DNA from: Syngnathus acus
Taxonomy: Eukaryota; Chordata; Actinopteri; Syngnathiformes; Syngnathidae
DNA length: 64,000 nucleotides
NCBI RefSeq assembly: GCF_901709675.1
Contig: NC_051088.1
Span: 2,590,664 to 2,654,663, forward strand
Direction: 5' to 3'
Below are positions 56,640 through 64,000 of the stretch, piece by piece. Within the stretch, counting starts at the first letter, position 1, and each line of letters begins with the position of its first letter. The translations under genes were made by a program, and so were the position numbers. The notes below the pieces were generated by a model, which saw nothing but the letters and a program-made list of their open reading frames with translations, searched no databases and was not told the DNA's origin.

Positions 56640-57190
56640 CGTTTTTGCCACTGTTAAGGCATTCAGTGTTTATTTTGAATCCATTTTGAGAATGCATCTA
56701 TTATGACCAGGCATTATAACCCTGTGGATTGTGTTTAGCACATGTTAAACAAGCTCTACAAATTTTTTTTGTTTATAAATGTTTTGAATATGAATCAAAT
56801 CCATATGTTGTATAAAGCTGACTGACCTGCCCCATTATCCCACCTCTTGAGCCATGTGACACACACCATGGCTCAATATTGCTGCCCATTTGTATAGGTT
56901 TTTTCGTAGGATAGGTCAGTCTTCTGGTCATTTATAGATGCCATTCTCCACTCTTGCCCCTCTTTTCGTCCATAATCGAATTTCAGTCTATGGGCTTTGT
57001 CGCTGCACATCTTTAAAAACGTTTCAGTAATTTAATCTGCTTCTTGTGTGTATAACATTCGAAGCGTCTTTTACACTACAGCTATGCGGTTCCGTCTGCA
57101 AGCTTGTTACCTCTTGACACCTTATCAGTCTCGTGTGTGTGCCCTGCACACGTGCATCTAGCTATTTTTCGTGGCAATTGTACTGCTTCC
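56640..57190 (-). pseudogene. ERV pol fragments: RNase H end and integrase
   Basis: Minus-strand readings in several frames give an RNase H end (about 57160-57085: GHTHETDKVSRGNKLADG), the integrase zinc-binding Cys pair (about 56760-56735: CRACLTCAKHN) and the start of the integrase core (about 56699-56678: DAFSKWI). The order and spacing fit retroviral pol. Stops and frameshifts are frequent. Protease and most of reverse transcriptase were not recognised. Confidence 0.7.
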
Positions 57191-57199
57191 ACAACTAGC

Positions 57200-58767
57200 T
57201 TAGTTGTAGTTCCTTGTAGTTTCTTTAGTTACTTTTCAATCATTTTCTCATCGTTTATCACAAGAATCTTAGCAATTTGAATAAAAATCAATATGTATGT
57301 TTTATTTTACTCAATTGTATGATATAGAGAATCCATATGTAGTAAAATGTTGTATTACTACTATGATTTCATCTTCATTTACTTTGACACACCTTTCAAA
57401 ATGCTTCTCAGTGTCCCAGTGCACACATGTTTTGCGTGTGTAACTGGTTGTCTCAACCCGTGTTCCTCATCCTAATTTTTCCTTCCTCAAGGTGTCAAAC
57501 CAATCAAGATAGAAAGATAAAAACCAACAAAATAACCGCCAGTAAATTAATATAATAGTTAATTGTTGTTGTTACTAAACTTCAACTCAATCGCTCTCTT
57601 ATTCTCAAATCTTAAATTTAGCTTTGAAATGTCGTTATTTCATAATTTTTCTTCATCCAATTCCAGAAAGCAAGTTCTTTCCATCTCTCAAATTTTGTTT
57701 CATCAAGGCTAGGCCTTAATGCAGTGTGGACCAGTTTCTGCCCATAAACAAATTGCTTGCTTTTTTTACTTCCTATTTTTACAAAATCGTTTTTGTTTTG
57801 CGGTGCAAATCAGATAGAGTACAGTCTAATAAATTCTTTAGTGCACCTATATTTGCCAATTTCATCCTTTTAACACATAACACTTACAGCACACAGACAA
57901 CACAAAAACAGCAGAGACACAGCTCACAAACAATACCAACAAACAACGCTGCGCAAACGTCATCCTCTCTTTTGACGTTTTGGTTATACTTTTATCAGTG
58001 TTGATTGGTCACAGGCTGGCCATTTCCTGCAACAACCATGATGCCGGCCCACCGCCCACACGAGCATAGCAAAGGCCCAAGCGCACAGCCCCGCGACTAC
58101 GCGCGAGCGCAGGCACGCTTATCAGTCTCACCTTCTCAAAGGGCAGGCCAACTTTGCTGTTGCCCCCTTCATCATGTTCACATTCGACATCTTTCACTGT
58201 CTTCTACACAACATTTGCTGTCTCTTATTCTCATCCTATCAAGCCACCGTTCTAGTCACTTTCTGCCACACACGTCTTATTTTCTCTACTTCCACACACT
58301 GCTCATCTTAGTTTCTCCAACCAACTTAAACACATCATCGTCTACTTCTCAATTTCCCTATTATCGCTCAACAGCCTCCTGAACATTCTCCATTACTGAT
58401 TTCTTCCATAGGACCCACATCTCACTCACACTCATACACACAACATTCATGAGGATCCTCTGCGCGCACACGCACACACACACCAGCACAAAAGGATGAC
58501 GCACAACATATAGAACACACATCGATCCCATTAACACACTTTTTTGTTCGTCTTACTTTTCTGATCTATTCTCTATTTCACTTTTAGAAGCTATTTGTAA
58601 TTCTTTTCCATCTATTTAGCAAATTTTAACTTCAGTGTTTCTTTATCTTTATCCTAAATACTTAAGCTAATTCATCTTTAATTTTGGCAGCCAGGTTCCC
58701 ACTTCATTACATGGAAATCTGATTTGATTTGATTTTGGCCTAGTCATAACTGTCTTTGTTAATTTGT
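57200..58767 (-). other. ERV interior without recognisable protein
   Basis: Protease and reverse transcriptase should lie here, but 1.57 kb is too short for both and no RT active-site motif was seen. Probably deleted and decayed. A 125-codon frame on the opposite strand (58005-58382) has no features. Confidence 0.5.
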
Positions 58768-58809
58768 GCAGTCACGTGCCATGTGACCGTTTTCCCCGCA
58801 ACTCCAGCA
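58768..58809 (-). pseudogene. ERV gag nucleocapsid zinc knuckle
   Basis: The minus strand reads CWSCGENGHMARDC, a perfect C-x2-C-x4-H-x4-C knuckle, preceded by a Gly/Arg-rich stretch. Stops lie within about 25 codons upstream and two codons downstream, so gag is broken. Confidence 0.8.
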
Positions 58810-59720
58810 TTCTATTGGAGGTTGTACTCCTCTTCCTCGGCCTCTAAAGCCTTCTCTGTTAGACATTGCTCATCAGATGCCTTCTTTAATTTCTTTAAGA
58901 TTTCTTTTTGTTGTTTCGTTTATGGCACCTCTAAATCCTAATAATTTGTTTGTTTGTAGTTGTCTCTCAAATTTGCAATTTTTGATCTGTTTATCTAAAT
59001 TTGTATTCGATCGAAATCTGGTCTTTTAATTATTTTCCAATCTTTACATTTTAGTGTATCTCAGATATTATTTTTCCCTAGCAGTTCCCCATTTTAATCA
59101 ATTTGGTCCCAACTGTAAAACCATAGGGGTTTCTAAAGTCGGGTGTTTCCAGTGGGATAACGAAAAGATCCTGTGGTGATTCTCACTTCTACCAGCGTTC
59201 TGGTGGAGAATCCTTGCCTATTGCGTCCACAGAACCACGTTATGTGTTCCCCACTGCTTTAATATGGAATACTATATCTAGTGATACGTATTCCCATTCA
59301 CACTCTCAATCACACAGTTTTAGACGGACGTCTCCGTTCTGTACTTTTACTGTTACTGTTAGACGGAATTTACATTTTCAGCTTTTCTGTGGCTCCGCAA
59401 CCTACTACTTGGACATCACTGTCCTACGCGGAATTTCAGTTATGCAGGGTCTGTGGACTTCCGTTGTCCTACTTACACACCTAGGTTTTTACAGGGCATG
59501 ACGAGCCCTCGGCCGCACCACACTTTTTTACAAAAAAAAACTCACCCTCTGGTTCTCTTCACCTCTGCACCTCGGATTGCCTTCAACCTTCAGATCCCAG
59601 CTGACGGAGCGGACAGCCAGCCCTTAAAAAGGATTCTAGGACCCCACCTAGGGAGGTCCTGCCGCGCGCGGTCTTTCTGGATCTCCGCTGCCGCCCGCTG
59701 GAATCCTCAGGTGTATTGGC
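58810..59720 (-). other. ERV leader and gag remnant
   Basis: By position this holds the 5' leader and matrix/capsid coding region. No open frame or clear motif was seen besides the zinc knuckle at its end. Confidence 0.5.
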
Positions 59721-59738
59721 ATCCGGCTCGAAGGACCA
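59721..59738 (-). promoter_or_regulatory. ERV primer-binding site, tRNA-Tyr type
   Basis: The + strand reads atccggctcgaaggacca, equal to the 3' end of eukaryotic tRNA-Tyr with CCA at 17 of 18 positions. It lies three bases inside the 5' LTR, the expected place for minus-strand DNA priming. Confidence 0.8.
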
Positions 59739-59741
59739 AAA

Positions 59742-60602
59742 TGATAGGTCTAAATACCATCAGACATTAAACCATACGCTGGAAGGAAGAGGAGAAAAGA
59801 ACCGGAACAGGTTTACTCGCGAGGAGAACGATAGAGAGAGCAAACTCAGTTACAATCTCCATCAATTCTGAGTTCTCACTTCACGTGCTCCTCTATTTAA
59901 TGTTTTGGTTGCCCTGGTTACAAAGGCGTTGCTACACTAAAGGGAGGGGAGATAGTGTCTGTAGCAACGCTTATTAGATAAGGAATGTAGTGTGGTGTGA
60001 ATTAGCACTTCATTGTCAGCCCGTGACCCCCGCAGACTTTGTCCTCGAGTGGGATCAGATAACTTGGATTGCCGCTTTCCTGTGGTTCCTGTGGAACAAT
60101 GCAACTAAACCTTTGCTAACTTTATCTACTTGGTAAATTAACACACAATAATAATGAGTGACTTGTCCTAAACCCTTCAACACACATTAAGTAAATGTAA
60201 GGTAACTGGTGTGCAGTTCCTTAAACAAACATTGAGTAAATATGGGATAACTTGTATGCAACTACTTCAAACTGTATATAGCACTTAACAAAGAAAAACT
60301 GTTCTGACCAACAACAATCTATGAACCAAACCTACAGTAAGATAAAAGGAATGAAGGTTCTTTGAACCAAATAAGAACACTTCGCCTATGCAAATAAGCT
60401 CTGCTCATTGTTGGTGAAGGCCTCTTACAGGAACAAAAACACACAGATAACATAAGGACAGGAAAGAGACATATGGCTGACAGGGATCAAAAGACATCCC
60501 TGTCACTAAAAAGGAAAAACCTAGATAAAAGGAAAGTCATAAACAGTAAAGACAAGGCCTCCAGGTCTGGCAGGCCAAGGCTTCACTTAAATTATTCCAA
60601 CA
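59742..60602 (-). repeat. 5' LTR of the ERV
   Basis: Same length as the 3' LTR, starting TGATAGG. It contains the retroviral promoter by position, reading toward lower coordinates. Confidence 0.95.
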
Positions 60603-61015
60603 GTTCTCTACCTAAATGCGTATTACAGGTAATATTTTATTTCACAACACTTTGCCTTGTTCCTTTCTTCTCTGCTGTTCACTTCAAACACGCTCCATAC
60701 AACACAATGCTCTCGTATCAGACGCTTGCTCGATCACCTGCTCGTTTGCTGTCACAATGTACCCTACACAAATCCGAAACATTTCTTCGCTATCGAGTTT
60801 GCTAGTGCATGCGCAGTGATACTGACCGGCAGAATAACATCCGGTTGTTCCCGAAGATGATCTTTTTTCTGAAATAATTTTACGTTTATGGACTTAAGTA
60901 AGAGTCAAAATTTGGGTGCGTATTATACATGGATACAGGCTTTTTTCCAGCATCGACATGCCATTTTTAGGGTGCGTATTATGCACGGGGGCGTATTTTA
61001 CATGGAAAATTACGG

Positions 61016-61351
61016 TAATACATTCATGTATCGATGGAACAACAATGTTAAATACAGGTTGGATAAAACATTGCAACATTAAAATCATATATCTTGTCGA
61101 GTAAAGATCAATTTTCACACATAATCATACTTAGCCATAATAATGGGTTCTTCTAACGTTAACATTTATATTGATATAAGCTGTTACATCTTAAAATTAT
61201 GGCATAGCAAACTCATATTTCAAAACTGTGCGTTGCTACGTGTTTGAACAGGTTGTATCCTCCCAATTGCTAACAATTTAATTTATTACATTTGTTAGTT
61301 TCCATCAGGTCACCCCGATGTCAAGCTTTAACACCATCTCCTGGTGAAATC
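61016..61351. other. Spacer between pogo-like element and LINE
   Basis: About 335 bp of AT-rich sequence inside the split Tc1 element. No family was recognised. Confidence 0.45.
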
Positions 61352-62100
61352 AAAGTCAAAGTCAAAGTCAAAGTCAGCTTTATTGTCAATCCCTTCATAT
61401 GTCAAGACACACAAAGAAACCGAAATTCCGTTTCCTCCATCCCACGGTGACGAGACATACAAGTAGGCGACACAAAACAAAAACAAGAAGGCACAAACCA
61501 TAAATAATAAATAATAAATAAAATAAAATGAGCGATGAACAAATAACAGACCAATAACCCATTAAATTTGAGGGGCAAAACCGAGCCAGTGAGCATACAG
61601 CAAGAACAGGACGCTACGCTGAAAGGGGGAGCGAGTTCAGGATCCTAACAGCCTGGAGTACGAAGCTGTTGGAAAGTCTGGTGGTGCGGGAGCGCAGGCT
61701 CCTGTACCGCCTCCCAGAGGGCAGAAGTTCAAACAAAGAGTGAGCGGGGTGACTCACATCACTCACAATCTTGGTCGCCTTGCGGGTGAGATGGGAGGTG
61801 TAAATGTCCTTCAAGGAGGGGAGAGAAGCACCAATAGTCTTACTAGCCGTTTTCACAATGCGCTGCAGGGCCTTCAAGTCTTGGTCAGTGCAGCTGCCAC
61901 CCCAGACAGCAATACAGCTGGAGAGGACGCTCTCAATGGTGCCGCGGTAAAAAGTAGTCATGACGGCCGGAGGAGTCCCCGCTCGCCTGAGTTTCCGAAG
62001 GAAGTACAGGCGGCGCTGGGCCTTCTTCGCCAGCGACGCGGTGTTGGTGGACCAGGAGAGATCCTCACTGATGTGCACCCCCAGAAATCTTGGAACTACT
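61352..62100 (-). mobile_element. LINE 3' part (jockey/CR1/L2-like), tttgac tail
   Basis: The minus strand reads VPRFLGVHISEDLSWSTNTA, SLAKKAQRRLYFLRKLRRAG, TFYRGTIESVLSSCIAVWGG and HPAHSLFELLPSGRRYRSLR: the C-terminal third of the RT, open to the stop near 61614. The 3'UTR is shared with 26172-26478 and ends in a (TTTGAC)n tail. The 5' part, including the RT active site, is absent. Confidence 0.88.
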
Positions 62101-62180
62101 ACATGTTTTGGGATAGCCAATGTGCCTGGGCCAAATTCGATACCCAATTTTACACCATCTTGTACCACCATGCCACATGA

Positions 62181-62599
62181 CAGATGGTATGGGGGTGCAT
62201 TAGTTCCCATGGCATAGGTGACTTACATTTCTGTGAAGGCAACATAAATGCTAATAAGTACATACAGATTTTGGAGCAACATATGCTGCCGTCCAATCGA
62301 CAACTTTTTCATGGGCACCACATTCTGCACGTGTTACAAAAATGTGGCTTTGAAGTAAAAGAGTCCAGGTTCTCCCCTGGCCCGCTTGCAGTCCAGACCT
62401 GTCTCCCATTGAAAATGTGTGGCGCATTATGAGGCGTAAAATACGACGGGGAAGACCCCGGACTGTTGAACAACTGAAGTGGTTCATCAAGCAAGAATGG
62501 GAAAGAATTCCACATGAGAAGCTAAGAGAATTAGTCTCCTCTCTTCCAAAACGTGTATTGAGTGTTATTAAAAGGAAAGGTGATGGCACGAAGTGGTAA
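62181..62599 (+). pseudogene. Tc1 transposase, C-terminal part (frameshifted)
   Basis: Continues VWGCISSHGIGDLHFCEGNI to PSNRQLFHGHH, then loses the second catalytic Asp block through a deletion. In another frame SPDLSPIENVW supplies the catalytic Glu block and the C-terminus RKGDGTKW before TAA at 62597-62599. It was already defective apart from the insertion. Confidence 0.88.
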
Positions 62600-62821
62600 A
62601 CATGCCCTTTCCCAACTTCTACTGCACGTGTTGCAGCCATGAAATTCCAAGTTAATTATTATTTGAAAAATAAAATAAAGTTTATGAATTTGAGCATTAA
62701 ATATGTTGCCTTTGTAGTGTATTCAATTGAATATAGTAGGTTGAAAAGGATTTTCAAATCATTGTATTTTGTTTTTATTTACGTTTTACACAATTTCACA
62801 ACTTCAACCGAATCCGGTTTG

Positions 62822-64000
62822 TAGTCAATAGTAATGATAATGTCCTGTCTAGAATGAAGTTCTCTGATATGTTACGTGTCTGTGTGCTTTTGAATGTGAA
62901 GACAGAAATAAAAAGAGTAAATGATAAACAGGCTTGGGGAGCATTACGTATTCAGAATACAAGAAAAACAACTGTATTCCAGTAACAGAAAAAACACGGA
63001 ATCAGATTACAGGTACATTTATTAAAAACGGGGATTATTTGCCAGGATTACATTTTCCACGTGGACAGACTGATGCTGTTGTTTACTTCAGCCCTCAGCG
63101 CAACTAGGGACTCAGTGGGGCACCGTGACTCCAGTCAATCGACGTGGCGTTGCTGAGAGCAAACTGGCCATGTCGTGTCTTCCACATGGGCATTAAAGGA
63201 GGAAGAGTTGACTGCCATTAACTGTTTGGAATCCACTCACTGAAGGACCGATTTATCTTAAATAACATTTCCCCCCAAAACATTTGAGCTGTCAGAGTTG
63301 TGCAATGACGGAGTTACGCTGCTAGCCTGCTGCACCCAAGTAAATATCACCTTGCTTTACAAATCACTCACAAATTTACTATTTCAAACCATATTACCAA
63401 TAAAAACAGCTAAACTTGGTACGGGCAAAAAAAAGTGGTATATCGTGAATTGTCAATCTTAAATAGGGAAAAAGGTGACGGCTTTTTCCCGTTCAATGGA
63501 GACAACAACACTGCTTCCAGTGGATGGAAGCACATGTGAATATCTGAGACTGTGTGTGTGTCTGTGCATGCGTGCGTGTGTGTGTGTGCGTGCGTGCGTG
63601 TGTACGTGTGAAAACGACGAGATGGTTCTGTCAAAAATAAATGCACGAGTCCACTGATCCACAAACGCATATTTGACATTTCACACACAGAATTTAATGC
63701 TTACAAATGATAAATACACACACAACAAAAAAAACATGCGAAAATTATGAATGTATTTGTGGATTGGAAAAACAGAATGTGTTTTTTGTGCATCCGAAAA
63801 TGTGAAAATTTAAGTGTATAAATTGCGGATGTAGTGTTTGTGTGAATAAGTTTGACACAAATCTCTCCCCATAAGGTTGAGTTGAGAAGCAGACGGAGAT
63901 GGAGTTGGGTGCAGAGTTCGGGGGGTGGGGGAGAGAAAGAAACAGACAGACAGACAGTACAATAGAGGAATTGGAGAAGAGAAAAGGATGTGTAGAACAT
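62822..64000. other. scn8a intron to the window end
   Basis: Mostly unremarkable. 62940-63060 resembles a decayed hAT-Ac-like repeat (gcattacgtattcag, caggattacattttcc). A TG-rich microsatellite lies at 63553-63608. No scn8a exon was recognised. Confidence 0.45.
63553..63608. repeat. (TG)n-rich microsatellite with CG interruptions
   Basis: tgtgtgtgtgtctgtgcatg then repeated gcgtg/tgtgtg units. Confidence 0.9.

Larger units (their letters stand above)
54512..60602 (-). mobile_element. Endogenous retrovirus, two 861-bp LTRs, decayed interior
   Basis: Direct repeats 54512-55372 and 59742-60602 begin TG and end CA and are flanked by GTTCT (54507-54511, 60603-60607). By eye they differ at about five positions. 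Orientation is minus: primer-binding site next to the right LTR, polypurine tract and env next to the left LTR. Between them only fragments remain: a gag zinc knuckle, RNase H and integrase pieces, and an open env transmembrane region. The internal length of 4.4 kb is short for a complete retrovirus, so parts of pol and most of the env surface region are missing. It cannot encode a full set of proteins. Confidence 0.95.
54134..61015. mobile_element. pogo-like element, GTATAATACGC family, copy 3, carrying the ERV
   Basis: Left end gcgtgattttccaagcataa and right end acatggaaaattacgg, both next to TA. Sequence outside the ERV (54134-54506 and 60603-61015) matches copy 1 (60615-60786 corresponds to 31632-31803). 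Without the ERV it would be about 0.8 kb. Confidence 0.85.
50696..62821 (+). mobile_element. Tc1-type transposon split by ~10.5 kb of nested insertions
   Basis: Long inverted ends start caaaccggattcggttgaa (left) and end ttcaaccgaatccggtttg (right), flanked by TA. Left half is 50696-51640 and right half 62181-62821; together they make a normal 1.6-kb Tc1 element. GATG is present on both sides of the insertion (51637-51640, 62181-62184) and removing the insert restores the TSVMVWGC reading. Confidence 0.93.

Noticed and set aside
58005-58382. 125-codon + strand frame inside the ERV
   Set aside because: Opposite strand to the retrovirus, Ser/Pro-rich without motifs; taken as chance.
40817-64000. 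Second coding exon of scn8a
   Set aside because: Looked for the conserved FVVLNRGKTLFRF-type block in all frames of the frame translations and sequence; not found, so the intron probably runs past the window.

Overview
This is a teleost fish nuclear window, shown by vertebrate exons with GT-AG introns and by fish-type transposons over more than half of the sequence. Two protein-coding genes lie on the + strand. The first is the 3' part of dip2b (disco-interacting protein 2 homolog B): ten coding exons from 1451 to 17957, then a long 3'UTR with a poly(A) signal at 20793. The second is the 5' end of scn8a (voltage-gated sodium channel Nav1.6 alpha subunit). It has a probable non-coding first exon and CpG-rich promoter near 26.6-27.0 kb and the first coding exon at 40538-40816. 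The next scn8a exon was not found before 64000. In human both genes lie on 12q13 but, as I recall, far apart; here they are neighbours in the same orientation.

Layout. 1-17957: dip2b exons, with introns holding hAT, pogo/Tigger-like, DIRS and SINE insertions, and a (TG)n tract directly before one 3' splice site. 17958-20815: dip2b 3'UTR. 21187-26480: a cluster of a pogo element, a LINE 3' end, a Penelope-like element with a 662-codon open frame, an RTE LINE fragment, a solo LTR and a LINE tail. 26560-28978: low-repeat scn8a promoter region and intron start. 28979-33088: nested DNA transposons. 33960-39521: Ty3/gypsy and LINE remnants, then a full-length frameshifted RTE LINE. 40483-40816: scn8a coding exon. 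41.8-50.3 kb: SINEs, hAT and pogo-type elements. 50696-62821: one Tc1 element split by about 10.5 kb of later insertions. Among these is a DNA transposon that itself carries an endogenous retrovirus with 861-bp LTRs.

How it fits together. The host genes contribute about 1.6 kb of coding sequence. The rest is largely a record of transposition, and many target-site duplications can be read directly: TA for pogo/Tc1, 8 bp for hAT, 5 bp for LTR elements, 12 bp for the RTE LINE. These give the order of insertion. Points that merit most attention are the ERV with nearly identical LTRs but a decayed interior, the open Penelope-like frame with a hammerhead-like motif beside it, the UG-repeat splice acceptor in dip2b, and the nested transposon structures. 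All assignments were made by eye from sequence and translations; family names for transposons are approximate.
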